A DNA stretch of 64,000 bases from Actinomadura luzonensis (GCF_022664455.2 NZ_JAKRKC020000001.1:2919001-2983000), one strand, 5' to 3'. Numbered from the stretch's first letter, positions 25,577 through 34,879 are shown. The notes: generated by a model from the letters alone, not told the origin. Numbers and translations are program-made.

Positions 25577-27520
25577 GTGACGGACGTGCATCCCGAGCAT
25601 GCCCAGCTCCAGGCGGACCGCATCTACCTGGGCTGGCAGTACATCCTGTTGCACCCCGACCCAGGCCCGCCGCCCAAACGTCCCTCCCCCGAGGAGGGCC
25701 AGGCCGCCGGCGGCCCCGATCCCGCCCAGGTCGAGCTGGTCCGGCGCGAGCGGATGCAGGAGGACATGCTCAACCGGCCGGTCCGGCTGTTCCGCGTGTT
25801 CGCGCTGGTGCTGAGCGTGCTGATCCTGGCCGTGGCCATCGCGGGCTACCTGGCCTGGTCGTTCGCGCTCGTCGGGCTGGTCGCGGCCGGCGGGGTGGCG
25901 GTCATCTGCACCTTCGCCCTCATGCAGGGCGACCGGGCGGTCCGCTACCGCGTGCTGGAGCAGCAGGCGCGGGACCAGCGCCGGCGCCAGGAACGTGACA
26001 AGGAGCTGTTCAAGGCCCAGGAGGACCACGCCAGGCGCTACCGCGAGTGGCAGGAGTCGAAGGACCGCCACGACCGCCAGCTCACCTGGTACGCCGTCGC
26101 CGTCCCCGACGAGATCGACCGCATCGACGTGGCCGGCGGCACCCTGCCCGGCTGGTCCGCGCTGGTCACGCTGCTCGGCGCCACCCGCCTCTACAGCGGC
26201 GGCCACCTGACCGTGCTCGACCTGTCCGAGGGCGCGATCGCCAAGGACCTCATCGAGCTGGCCCGCAAGGGCGGCGACGACCCCCTCGTATGGGTGCTGC
26301 CGGTCGACCTGCCCAAGCTCGACCTCGGCGCCACGCTCAAGCCGGAGGCGTTCGCGGACGTCCTCGCGCACGTCGTCAGCGTCAGCGAGGAGCACCGCAC
26401 CACCCGCGACCTCAGCTTCGACAACGCCATCCTGGAGCGGGTGCTGGAGGTGCTCGGCGAGAACGCCACCATCAGCCAGGTCACGGCCGCGCTGCGGGCC
26501 CTCGCCCAGGTCGGCGACCCGCGCGACGACCTGCGCTTCGGGCTCATCACCGCCACCCAGCTCGAACGCATCGGCACGCTGTTCGGGCGCGGCGTCAGCG
26601 ACCGCGTGGTGATCGAGCGCGCCTGGGCTCTCGAATCGCAGCTCCGCAAGCTGGAGACGCTCGGCACCGAGGCCGTGCGCCTGCCGCCCGCCCGGCTGCG
26701 CGTGGTCAGCATGGACCGGCAGGCCGGCGTCTTCGGCAACCGGGTGCTCGGCACGTACGTCGCCACCGCGCTCACCCACATCCTGCGCCAGTCGCCCGCC
26801 TCCGACCGGCCCTGGTACCACACCATCATCGTGGCGGGGGCCGACAAGCTCAGGGGCGACGTCCTCGACCGGCTCATGGACGCCTGCGAGACCTCGCGCA
26901 CGGGGCTCGTCCTGACCTACCGCTCGCTCACCCCCACCGTGCGCGAACGGCTCGGACGCGGGCACGCGGCCGTCGCGTTCATGCGGCTCGGCAACGCCGA
27001 GGACGCCCGCGTCGCCAGCGAGCACGTCGGCACCGAGCACCGCCTGGAGCTGGCCCAGCTCACCGAGACCATCAGCGACTCGCTGCCGACCCTCAACGGC
27101 GGCTACACCTCCACGATCTCGCAGGTCGACGACGAGCGCGAGGAACGCGACGAGGGCCAGGCCGACCTCGCCGAGGACATCACCGAGTCCACCGAGTGGG
27201 GCCGCACCGCCGACAAGATCTCCGAACGGGAGCGGGTGCTCCAGCGCTCACGCGAGTTCCTGGTCGAGCCGCACGAGCTGCAACAGCTCCCCACGACCTC
27301 GGTCATCGTCACGGACGCCACCGCCGAGGGCCGCCGGGTCCGCCTCGCCGACGCCAACCCGGCCATCCTCACCTTCCCCAAGACCACGCTCGGCGAGCTG
27401 GAGGACGTGCGCGAGGCCGTGCTCGCGCTCGACCCCCGGCACCCCGACGGCGAGGAAGAGCCCCCACCCAACCTCGGCCCGCCCCCACCCCGCCTCGACT
27501 GGCGCAAAGGCCGCCCATGA
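25577..27520 (+). CDS. Membrane-anchored VirD4/TraG-like protein lacking a clear Walker A
   Basis: 647 residues from GTG at 25577, chosen because GGAGG ends 6 nt upstream; a TTG at 25547 is the longer option. A pair of membrane segments lies at about 64-115, then a charged coiled-coil-like stretch (about 125-165, RRRQERDKELFKAQEDHARR) and a large cytoplasmic domain. The last third has features of VirD4/TraD coupling ATPases (TIIVAGADKLRGDVLDRLMD; MRLGNAEDARVASEHVG), but no GxxxxGK[ST] loop is visible, so it may be a degenerate partner. The following gene encodes an intact HerA-like ATPase. The assignment is by pattern only. Confidence 0.65.
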   Translation: MTDVHPEHAQLQADRIYLGWQYILLHPDPGPPPKRPSPEEGQAAGGPDPAQVELVRRERMQEDMLNRPVRLFRVFALVLSVLILAVAIAGYLAWSFALVGLVAAGGVAVICTFALMQGDRAVRYRVLEQQARDQRRRQERDKELFKAQEDHARRYREWQESKDRHDRQLTWYAVAVPDEIDRIDVAGGTLPGWSALVTLLGATRLYSGGHLTVLDLSEGAIAKDLIELARKGGDDPLVWVLPVDLPKLDLGATLKPEAFADVLAHVVSVSEEHRTTRDLSFDNAILERVLEVLGENATISQVTAALRALAQVGDPRDDLRFGLITATQLERIGTLFGRGVSDRVVIERAWALESQLRKLETLGTEAVRLPPARLRVVSMDRQAGVFGNRVLGTYVATALTHILRQSPASDRPWYHTIIVAGADKLRGDVLDRLMDACETSRTGLVLTYRSLTPTVRERLGRGHAAVAFMRLGNAEDARVASEHVGTEHRLELAQLTETISDSLPTLNGGYTSTISQVDDEREERDEGQADLAEDITESTEWGRTADKISERERVLQRSREFLVEPHELQQLPTTSVIVTDATAEGRRVRLADANPAILTFPKTTLGELEDVREAVLALDPRHPDGEEEPPPNLGPPPPRLDWRKGRP

Positions 27521-27555
27521 CCGCCCCGAAGGCGAGGGACTCTTCCTGCTGTCCG

Positions 27556-27684
27556 AGAGGGCCGGATGTGACCGCCTCTCCCCGCTGGCCGGAAGGGCCG
27601 GGCATGGCCGCCTCTCCCTACCAGTCGGGAGGGCCGGGCATGGCCGCCTCTCCCTACTAGCCGAAAGGGCCGGGCATGGCCGGT
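27556..27684. repeat. 36-bp tandem repeat array, about 3.6 copies
   Basis: GGG cores at 27559, 27595, 27631 and 27667 are exactly 36 bp apart. The unit contains GGGCCGGGCATGGCCGCCTC; the last copy is truncated. The array lies just after the VirD4-like gene stop and before the HerA-like gene, in a 239-nt gap. Each unit also contains complementary GGCCGGGC/GGCC parts able to pair. No spacers separate the units. Confidence 0.85.
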
Positions 27685-27759
27685 TAATGAGATGGTCAAT
27701 GTCAAGGTGACGAGCTGGCGGTTGCTGGAATTTGGCGAAGAACCGTCTCTGGGGGATTG

Positions 27760-30753
27760 ATGATGCAGCCGAGCGTCTCGCTCAGCGGGCCCTGGTATCG
27801 AATCCAGTCGATCGCCGCGCCCTCGCGAAGCTCGTCGGCGGAATGGGATTTCGTCACCGTGCTGCCCGCCGTGCTGTCGGCGGCGCAGCGCGACCGGCCG
27901 TTCGTGATCGGATGGCTGTCGCGCGGGTCCGGCGCGCCGCTCGAACTCATCACCAACGCCGGCCCGCTGTCGCCGCCGCGCCAGCCGCGCCGCGCCACCG
28001 ACGTGCCGGACCGGCCGAAGGGGCCGCAGCCGTTGCTGTTCCCGGGTGGGGCGCGCGGCGTGCCGCTGTCGGAGGAGTACCTGGCCGACCTGGCGGACCT
28101 GGTCTGGATGCCCTGCCCGGGACGGCAGGCGCCGCCGCTCGGCGGCCGGGAGCGACACGGCGACCCGGACGAGCTGACCCGGCCCACGCTGTTCGAGGCG
28201 ACGCTGGTGACGCTGATGTCGCGGCCGTTCGCCTGGCTCGTCGTGGCCGAGCCGACCGACCTGCTGGACGCCGAGGTGGCGCACCTCCGCACCCAGCTCA
28301 ACGTGCTGCGCCAGTACGGCGACGCCTCCGAGCGCTCCCGTTTCGACGCCGAGCGGGCCGAGCGGCGCATGCAGGAGCTGGACGCCTTCCGCGAGGCCGG
28401 GCTGTGGAACGTGCGCGTGCTGGCCGGCGGGGCGACCGCCGAGGAGCTGCGGCAGATCGCGCCCGTGCTGGTCGGTTCGGTGGAGATGAGCCATCACCCG
28501 TACCGGCTGCGGAGCGCGCACGGGGCCGCGTACAGCCTGGGCGAGGCCCTGGCCATCACCATGCAGGACCCCGCCGACGGGGCGGCCGCGCCGTTCGCCG
28601 CGACCGCGGGGGCGCTCGCAGCGCTGGCCGGGCTGCCCCGCCGCGAGGTGCCGGGCGTCCGGGTGCTCGACTCGGGGTTCTTCGACGTGACGTCCGAGGC
28701 CGACGGCGGCGAGCTGGAGCTGGGCGAGATCCTGGACGGCCAGGACCGCGGCGTCGGCATGTTCCGGGTGCCGCTCGCCACGCTCAACCGGCACGCCTTC
28801 GTCACGGGGGCGACCGGCTCGGGCAAGTCGCAGACCGTCCGGCACCTGCTGGAGCAGCTCAGCCGGGCGCGCATCCCGTGGCTCGCGATCGAGCCGGCCA
28901 AGTCCGAGTACGCCGCCATGGCCGGCCGCCTGGACGCCCCGGTCACCGTGATCAACCCGTCCGCGCCCGACGGCGTGCCGTTCAGCGTCAACCCGCTCGA
29001 ACCCGAGCCGGGCTACCCCGTGCAGGCCCACATCGACATGGTCAGGGCGCTGTTCATGGCGGCCTTCGACGCCGAGGAGCCGTTCCCGCAGATCATGTCG
29101 CTGGCGTTGCAGCGCGTCTACGAGGCCACCGGCTGGGACGTCGTCACCGGCGGCGCCGTGCCCGGCAGCAGCGTCCCGCCCAGCGTCCCCACCCTCGAAC
29201 AGCTCCAGCAGCACGCCATGGACGTGATCAAGGAGATCGGCTACGGCCGCGAGGTGCAGGCCGACGTGGAGGGCTTCATCTCGCTGCGGCTGCGCTCGCT
29301 GCGTGTCGGCTCGGCGGGGCGCTTCTTCGAGGGCGGCCACCCGGCCGACATCGGCGGCCTGCTGGAGCGCAACGTGGTGCTCGCCATCGAGGACGTCGCC
29401 AACGACGAGGACAAGGCGTTCCTCATGGGCACGCTGATCATCCGGATCGTGGAGCACCTGCGGATGCGGGCCCGCAAGGAGCGCTCGCACGGGCTGCGGC
29501 ACGTGATCGTCATCGAGGAGGCGCACCGGCTGCTGCGCGACCGCGGCCACGGGCGCGCCTCCACGCACGCGGTCGAGCTGCTGGCCGGCATGCTGGCCGA
29601 GATCAGGGCGTACGGCGAGGGCATCGTCGTGGCCGAGCAGATCCCCACCAAGCTCGTCCCCGACGTGGTCAAGAACACCGCGCTGAAGGTCGTGCACCGG
29701 CTGCCCGCCGAGGACGACAGGAAGCTCGTCGGCGCGGCCATGAACCTGAGCGAGGAGCAGTCGCGCCACGTCGTGTCGCTCCAGCCCGGCTCGGCGGCGG
29801 TCTTCGCCGACGGCATGGACCGGCCCCTGCGGGTACGGGTGCCGCTCGGCGAGGGACGCGAGAAGGTGCTGCCGGGGCCGCCGCCGCCCATCCGCGGCCG
29901 GCGGTCGGCGGCGTGCGGGGCGCAGTGCCGGGGCGGGCAGGCGTGCACGCTGGTCGAGCTGCGCGAGGCCGACGTGCTGGCCGACGCGCCGGAATGGGCG
30001 TGGCTGCGAATCTGGTGCGACACGGTCGTGCTCGCCTTCGTCAGCAACCGGCCGCTGCCGGGGGTGCCGCGCGTGTTGTCGGCCGCGTGGGGGGAGCTGC
30101 CCGCGCGGCGGCGCGAGTGCCTGCTCGCCACCCTCGTCGAACGGTCGGTGCAGCGGCGGGCCTGGTCGCTGCGGAGCTGGTTCGACCCCTCGCTGCTGAC
30201 GGAGAAGGCGGCGGAGAAGGCCACGCGGCTGCTCGCCGGGCTGGAGTCCGGCGGCGAGCGGCCGGGGGCGTCGTGGGTGATCCCGCAGGTGCGGTGGCTG
30301 CACGAGGTGGACCGGCTCTTCCCGCACGGGCAGGCCGCGCCCAACCTGCGCAGCCCGGCGCCGCCCATGGAGTACGCCCTGTTCCGCCCGCCCCACGGCA
30401 ACGGCAACGGCTCGCCCGACCGGGTGCACACCGAGCTGCTCGGCCACCGCGCCAAGGCGCTGCGCCACCACCCGCTGTCGATGGAGGTGGACCGGAACCG
30501 GGCGCTGGCCTGGCGGGTCATCCTGGGCGACGACGAGAACGAGGCGGTGCAGCGGGACATCACCACCGTCGCCATCGGCATCGAGTCGTCGGCCCGGATC
30601 CGGCACGTGGGGCAGACGATGGGGGCGGGGTGGCTGGAGGGCGTGCTGTCCTGGCCGCGCCGCTTCGTCCTGCCCTTCGACCACGGCGGCACCCCGGAAC
30701 TCGCCTTTCCCGCCGCCCCGTCCCCCGCCCCCGTCCCCACCCCGACCCTCTGA
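27760..30753 (+). CDS. HerA/VirB4-like ATPase
   Basis: 997 residues. The central ATPase of the HerA-FtsK class has Walker A GATGSGKSQ at about 350-358, an EPAKSEY motif just after, Walker B HVIVIEEAHRLL near 583 and a downstream sensor region with VAEQIPTKL. About 300 unassigned residues precede it. The C-terminal 300 residues include a Cys-rich patch (CGAQCRGGQACT, near 725). Family members pump DNA or proteins, often as hexamers. It forms a unit with the membrane VirD4-like gene and is divergent from three membrane proteins, so it may be the motor of a surface apparatus or a DNA-processing complex. The ATG is preceded by GGGGGA. Confidence 0.85.
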   Translation: MMQPSVSLSGPWYRIQSIAAPSRSSSAEWDFVTVLPAVLSAAQRDRPFVIGWLSRGSGAPLELITNAGPLSPPRQPRRATDVPDRPKGPQPLLFPGGARGVPLSEEYLADLADLVWMPCPGRQAPPLGGRERHGDPDELTRPTLFEATLVTLMSRPFAWLVVAEPTDLLDAEVAHLRTQLNVLRQYGDASERSRFDAERAERRMQELDAFREAGLWNVRVLAGGATAEELRQIAPVLVGSVEMSHHPYRLRSAHGAAYSLGEALAITMQDPADGAAAPFAATAGALAALAGLPRREVPGVRVLDSGFFDVTSEADGGELELGEILDGQDRGVGMFRVPLATLNRHAFVTGATGSGKSQTVRHLLEQLSRARIPWLAIEPAKSEYAAMAGRLDAPVTVINPSAPDGVPFSVNPLEPEPGYPVQAHIDMVRALFMAAFDAEEPFPQIMSLALQRVYEATGWDVVTGGAVPGSSVPPSVPTLEQLQQHAMDVIKEIGYGREVQADVEGFISLRLRSLRVGSAGRFFEGGHPADIGGLLERNVVLAIEDVANDEDKAFLMGTLIIRIVEHLRMRARKERSHGLRHVIVIEEAHRLLRDRGHGRASTHAVELLAGMLAEIRAYGEGIVVAEQIPTKLVPDVVKNTALKVVHRLPAEDDRKLVGAAMNLSEEQSRHVVSLQPGSAAVFADGMDRPLRVRVPLGEGREKVLPGPPPPIRGRRSAACGAQCRGGQACTLVELREADVLADAPEWAWLRIWCDTVVLAFVSNRPLPGVPRVLSAAWGELPARRRECLLATLVERSVQRRAWSLRSWFDPSLLTEKAAEKATRLLAGLESGGERPGASWVIPQVRWLHEVDRLFPHGQAAPNLRSPAPPMEYALFRPPHGNGNGSPDRVHTELLGHRAKALRHHPLSMEVDRNRALAWRVILGDDENEAVQRDITTVAIGIESSARIRHVGQTMGAGWLEGVLSWPRRFVLPFDHGGTPELAFPAAPSPAPVPTPTL

Positions 30754-30886
30754 CGGTCGGCTACGGGCTGAGCTCCTTCCGGGAGGAGGTGGCCGGTGGT
30801 CGCGGGCCGAGGTGGGCGGGTCCGCTCGGGGGGACGGCCGGGGGTGGCTGCGCGAGCCGGGAGTGCCGTGAGCTGGGGGAGACGGG

Positions 30887-31321
30887 TCAGTGGCCGCGGC
30901 GGCGGGCGAGGCGTTTGCGGCGGGCCGCTTCGCGCCGTTGCTCGTCCTGTTCCCTCCGCAGGTCCCGCCGCGCCGCCGAGGCCGCCGCCTTGCGGCTCTC
31001 CAGCTCCAGCCGCATCGCCTCCTGCGCCGCCGTCCCCCGCTGGGGCGGGACGCGGGCGGCGGCGCGGGCGGCGAGCTTGGCGGCCCGCTTGGGGTTGACC
31101 CGCCCGCCGGGGTCCCGCCGGTCGGCGGCGACCGGGGGAGCGGCGGCGGCCTGCCGTAGCAGCGCCACCCCGTGCCGCTGCAGGTACGCATACAGCTCCG
31201 GGTCCGTCGGCTCGCCGCCGAGCACGAACCGCACGGCCCGCACCACGCCGCTGCCTTCGTCCTGGACCTCCAGGACCCCGACCCAGAACCCGCCGTCCAG
31301 ATAGACGGAAAGCGTCACCAT
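30887..31321 (-). CDS. yjdF: YjdF-family protein (DUF2992)
   Basis: 144 residues from the ATG at 31321, which has AGGAGG 10 nt upstream. The N-terminus TLSVYLDGGFWVGVLE and the Lys/Arg-rich C-terminus ending ARRRGH are the hallmarks of the YjdF family, with a conserved alanine-rich KRAAKLAAR section in between. In Firmicutes these genes are controlled by the yjdF riboswitch, which senses azaaromatic compounds, and the proteins are thought to act in detoxification. Here the 166-nt upstream gap is GC-rich with possible hairpins, but I could not match the known riboswitch. Confidence 0.85.
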   Translation of the reverse strand: MVTLSVYLDGGFWVGVLEVQDEGSGVVRAVRFVLGGEPTDPELYAYLQRHGVALLRQAAAAPPVAADRRDPGGRVNPKRAAKLAARAAARVPPQRGTAAQEAMRLELESRKAAASAARRDLRREQDEQRREAARRKRLARRRGH

Positions 31322-31487
31322 GACGTTCGCCCTCCTGTGGGCATGCCGAAACGCCGGCCTGACGAGGCCGCTTCCGGCACACCGGACATCCCAGGAAGGG
31401 CGGATACGGACACCATCGCCCGGGCTACCGACCGGGCCGCGTTTTCGTGTGCGTAACGAGACTACGGCCCGAGGCCGACTAGGATCC

Positions 31488-32723
31488 ATGCACATGACCC
31501 AGCTTCCTCTGCGGGCTCAGCTCGCCAGCGCCCTGGGACGCAGTGCCGCCACGCTGTCCAGGATGACCGGCCGGGGCGACGGCTCGGTGATCGGGGGCCG
31601 GGTCGGCCTGATGCTGGAGCCCGACCTCCTGCGCAAGCTGGCCCGTGACCGCAAGCTGGCCCTGGTCAGCGCCACGAACGGCAAGACCACCACCACCCGC
31701 CTGATCACCTCCGCGCTGCTCGACCTCGGCGAGGTCGCGACCAACGCGTTCGGCGCGAACATGCCGGCCGGGCACGTCTCGGCGCTGTCCCAGCACAAGA
31801 GCGCCCCTTACGGCGTCCTCGAGGTGGACGAGAAGTACCTGCCCGAGGTGCTCGACACCACCGGCGCGAGCGTCGTCTGCCTGATGAACCTCAGCCGCGA
31901 CCAGATGGACCGCGCGGCCGAGATCTGGCTGCTGGCCCAGAAGTGGCGCCGCGCGCTGTCGGGCAAGCCCACCCACGTCATCGCCAACTGCGACGACCCG
32001 CTGGTCACCTGGGGCGCCTCCACGGCGGCGTCGGTCACCTGGGTGGCGGGCGGCCAGCGGTGGAAGGAGGACTCCTGGTGCTGCCCCGAGTGCGGCGGCC
32101 CGCTCGACCGCAAGGACTCCTTCTGGGCCTGCCGCGAGTGCACCTTCCACCGTCCCGAGCCGCAGTGGGTGCTCGACGGCGACCAGGCGATCGACCCGCG
32201 CGGGCAGCGATGGCTGCTCGACATCCAGCTTCCGGGCTCGGCCAACCGCTCCAACGCCGTGATGGCGCTGGCGGTGGCGGAGGCGTTCGGGGTGCCGGTG
32301 GAGCGGGCGCTGCCCCGGCTGCGCGAGGTCACCTCGGTGGCCGGCCGCTACACCACGGTCGAGCGCGACGGCCGGCACGCGCGGCTGCTGCTGGCCAAGA
32401 ACCCGGCGGGCTGGCTGGAGGCGTTCGACGTGGCCGACCCGCAGCTGCCGATCATCCTGTCGGTCAACGCGCAGGGCCCCGACGGGCGTGACACGTCGTG
32501 GTTGTGGGACGTCGACTACCGCATCCTGCGCGGCCGCCCGGTGTTCGTGACCGGCGAGCGCCGGCTCGACCTGGCGCTCCGGCTCGACGTGGCGGACGTG
32601 CCGTTCACCCTGTGCGGCTCGTTCTCGGAGGCGCTGGCCATGCAGCCGCCTGGCCGGGTCGACGTGATCGCCAACTACACCGCCTTCCAGCAGATCCGAT
32701 CGGAGTTCGGTCGTGCCGTCTGA
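31488..32723 (+). CDS. murT: MurT, Mur-ligase subunit of lipid II isoglutaminyl synthase
   Basis: 411 residues. Mur-ligase fold with the ATP-binding loop ATNGKTTTTR (about residue 66), a four-Cys zinc ribbon (CCPEC and CREC, about 200-222) and the C-terminal DUF1727 region. With GatD it amidates the alpha-carboxyl of D-Glu in lipid II, which actinobacteria need for peptidoglycan cross-linking. It overlaps gatD by 11 nt. ATGs at 31488 and 31494 are both possible. Confidence 0.94.
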   Translation: MHMTQLPLRAQLASALGRSAATLSRMTGRGDGSVIGGRVGLMLEPDLLRKLARDRKLALVSATNGKTTTTRLITSALLDLGEVATNAFGANMPAGHVSALSQHKSAPYGVLEVDEKYLPEVLDTTGASVVCLMNLSRDQMDRAAEIWLLAQKWRRALSGKPTHVIANCDDPLVTWGASTAASVTWVAGGQRWKEDSWCCPECGGPLDRKDSFWACRECTFHRPEPQWVLDGDQAIDPRGQRWLLDIQLPGSANRSNAVMALAVAEAFGVPVERALPRLREVTSVAGRYTTVERDGRHARLLLAKNPAGWLEAFDVADPQLPIILSVNAQGPDGRDTSWLWDVDYRILRGRPVFVTGERRLDLALRLDVADVPFTLCGSFSEALAMQPPGRVDVIANYTAFQQIRSEFGRAV

Positions 32724-33429
32724 CAGCGTCCTGCGCATCGTCTGGATCTACCCTGACCTGCTGAGCACGTACGGCGACCAGGGCAACGTCCTGGTCCTGG
32801 AGCAGCGCGCCCAGCGGCGGGGCATCGAGACCGAGACGATCCACGTGCGCTCGTCCGACCCGGTGCCGGAGAGCGGCGACATCTACCTGATCGGCGGCGG
32901 CGAGGACCGCCCGCAGATCCTGGCCGCCCAGCGCCTGCGCAAGGACGGCGGCCTGCACCGGGCCATCGCGGGCGGCGCGGCCATGCTGGCGGTGTGCGCC
33001 GGCTACCAGATCATGGGCAGCACGTTCGGCGGCGAGGAGGGCCAGCCGGTCGACGGCATCGGCCTGCTCGACATCGCGAGCACGCGCGGCCCGGCGCGCG
33101 CGGTGGGCGAGCTGGTGGCCGAGGTGGACGCGGCGCTCAACCTGCCCACGCTGACCGGGTTCGAGAACCACATGGGCGTCACGAGCCTCGGCCCCGGCGT
33201 CCGGCCGCTGTCGCGCACGGTCAAGGGCATCGGCAACGGCAACGGCTACGAGGGCTGCTACGCGGGCCACGTGGTGGGCACCTACCTGCACGGCCCGGCG
33301 CTGGCGCGCAACCCGGCGCTGGCCGACCTGCTGCTGTCGTGGCGGGTGGGGCAGCTCGCCCCGCTGGACGACTCCCGTTACGAGGCGCTGCGCCAGGAGC
33401 GCCTGGCCACCGTCCTCGCGGCGGAGTAG
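32713..33429 (+). CDS. gatD: GatD, glutamine amidotransferase subunit of lipid II isoglutaminyl synthase
   Basis: 238 residues from GTG within the murT end. Class I glutamine amidotransferase (CobB/CobQ-like) with the nucleophile in AVCAGYQ (about Cys 96) and the catalytic His in GTYLHGP (about 195). It releases ammonia from glutamine for MurT. Overlapping reading frames ensure paired synthesis. Confidence 0.94.
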   Translation: MPSDSVLRIVWIYPDLLSTYGDQGNVLVLEQRAQRRGIETETIHVRSSDPVPESGDIYLIGGGEDRPQILAAQRLRKDGGLHRAIAGGAAMLAVCAGYQIMGSTFGGEEGQPVDGIGLLDIASTRGPARAVGELVAEVDAALNLPTLTGFENHMGVTSLGPGVRPLSRTVKGIGNGNGYEGCYAGHVVGTYLHGPALARNPALADLLLSWRVGQLAPLDDSRYEALRQERLATVLAAE

Positions 33430-33470
33430 TCCTCTGCTGAATCCGGGCAAATTGGGGTAGATGGTTCGCC

Positions 33471-34520
33471 GTGGGATCTACGGTGACCGTCCCCCAGACC
33501 CGGACGATGAGCGGCGAGGAGCTGTCCGCCGACGACGCATGGGCGACCCTGCGCCGGTACGGCGGCTGGCACCTCGTCCGCGACTCGCTGATCAGGTTCC
33601 GCTACGGCGACGGCATGAGCCACGCCCGCGCGCTGGCCTTCCAGCTCTGCCTGGCCATCATCCCCGGCGCGATCGCCCTGGTCGGCCTCAGCGCGGTGAC
33701 CGACCAGGACGAGCTCGGCCACGTCCTGGAGCTGACGCTGCGCGGCCTGGCGCCCGGCGGCGGCGCCGAGGCGGTCAAGGAGGCGCTGCAGGGCGGCAAC
33801 CACGTCTCGGGCAAGCTCGCCCTGCTGCTCGGCCTCGGCACCACGCTGGTGGCGCTGGCGACCGCGATGGCCCAGTTCGAGCGGGGCGCGAACCGCATCT
33901 ACGGCGTCGAGCGCGACCGGCCCTTCCACCGCAAGTACGCGCGGGCGGCCCTGCTGGCGCTGACCGCCGGGGTCCTGATGATCACCGGCTTCACCGTCCT
34001 GGTGGGCGGGGGCGCGCTCGGGCACGCCATCTCGGAGGTCTACGGCTGGGGCGACGGGGCGCGCGGGGCGTTCTCGCTGGTCCGCTGGCCGCTCGGCTTC
34101 CTGCTGGCGATGGTGAGCACGGTCACGCTGTTCCGGGCCTCGCCCCGGCGGCGGCAGCCGGGGCACACCTGGCTGGCCGTGGGCGCGCTGGTGGCGCTGG
34201 CCTTATGGACGGGCTTCACGCTGCTGCTGGCCCTCTACACCGACAACAACGGCTCCTTCGGCGACACCTACGGGCCGCTGACCGCCGTGATGGCGTTGCT
34301 GCTGTGGTCGTTCCTCAGCTCGATCGCGCTCTTCCTCGGGATCGCGTTCGCCGCCCAGCTGGAGGCGTGCCGGGCCGGCTGCGTCGAGCCCGCGCGGCCC
34401 GACCCGGGACCGACGGCGGAGGAGGAGCGGGAGCCGCTGGTCGGCGCGGTGGGGTCGGCCGCGATCGGCGCGGTGCGCGACCTGCTGGCCAGGCGCCGCC
34501 GGCCCGCTGCCCGGCCCTAG
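33471..34520 (+). CDS. YihY/BrkB-family membrane protein
   Basis: 349 residues from GTG. Six membrane segments at about 55-75, 115-140, 160-185, 200-222, 235-260 and 275-300, with the family signature near the N-terminus (RFRYGDGMSHARALAFQ) and the conserved ANRIYGVERDRPF loop. Such proteins are widespread inner-membrane proteins of unsettled function (YihY/virulence factor BrkB; RNase BN was a misassignment). It has a cytoplasmic acidic C-terminal tail. Its end overlaps the convergent DsrE gene by 4 nt. Confidence 0.87.
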   Translation: MGSTVTVPQTRTMSGEELSADDAWATLRRYGGWHLVRDSLIRFRYGDGMSHARALAFQLCLAIIPGAIALVGLSAVTDQDELGHVLELTLRGLAPGGGAEAVKEALQGGNHVSGKLALLLGLGTTLVALATAMAQFERGANRIYGVERDRPFHRKYARAALLALTAGVLMITGFTVLVGGGALGHAISEVYGWGDGARGAFSLVRWPLGFLLAMVSTVTLFRASPRRRQPGHTWLAVGALVALALWTGFTLLLALYTDNNGSFGDTYGPLTAVMALLLWSFLSSIALFLGIAFAAQLEACRAGCVEPARPDPGPTAEEEREPLVGAVGSAAIGAVRDLLARRRRPAARP

Positions 34521-34879
34521 TAGACCAGCGCCTGCACGCCCTCGGCGGTGACCTCCTCGACGAACGTGGGCGCGCCGGCGATGCGCACGCCCTCGATGAC
34601 GTCGTCCACGGTGATCTCGCGGCGGGCCGCGCACTGGGTGCACAGGGTCACCCGCCCGGCCGCGAGCACGGCGTCGAGCAGGTCCGTCAGCGGCGCGGCG
34701 TGCGGCAGGGCGAACTCCTTCGCCCGCCCGGGCAGCGCGAACCACGACGCCTCGCCGGTCAGCCACAACGAGACCGGGACCCCGCTCGCGAGCGCGGCGG
34801 CGGCGACGTTGAACGCCTGGTTGCAGCGCTCGGGAGCGTCCGCCCCGGCGGTAACCTTGATCACCAGTGATCGTGCCAT
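34517..34879 (-). CDS. DsrE/DsrF-like sulfur-relay family protein
   Basis: 120 residues from ATG at 34879; an in-frame GTG at 34888 is possible. Small alpha/beta protein of the DsrE/F-like family: SLVIKVTAGADAPERCNQAFNVAA start, then ALASGVPVSLWLTGEA, and a Cys pair in LCTQCAARR (about 85-88) that may carry persulfide. The partner is unknown. It is divergent from the FABP-family gene by 45 nt. Confidence 0.8.
   Translation of the reverse strand: MARSLVIKVTAGADAPERCNQAFNVAAAALASGVPVSLWLTGEASWFALPGRAKEFALPHAAPLTDLLDAVLAAGRVTLCTQCAARREITVDDVIEGVRIAGAPTFVEEVTAEGVQALVY

Noticed and set aside
27556-27684. CRISPR-like array because of the 36-bp period
   Set aside because: Units are contiguous with no spacers, copies diverge at ends, and no cas genes are near.
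27103-31191. 1362-codon open frame on the minus strand opposite the HerA-like gene
   Set aside because: There are no domains and the composition is typical of antisense frames in high-GC DNA; Walker motifs are on the plus strand.
31322-31487. yjdF riboswitch upstream of yjdF
   Set aside because: The conserved cores of the known riboswitch could not be found by eye, so it is reported only as an open question.
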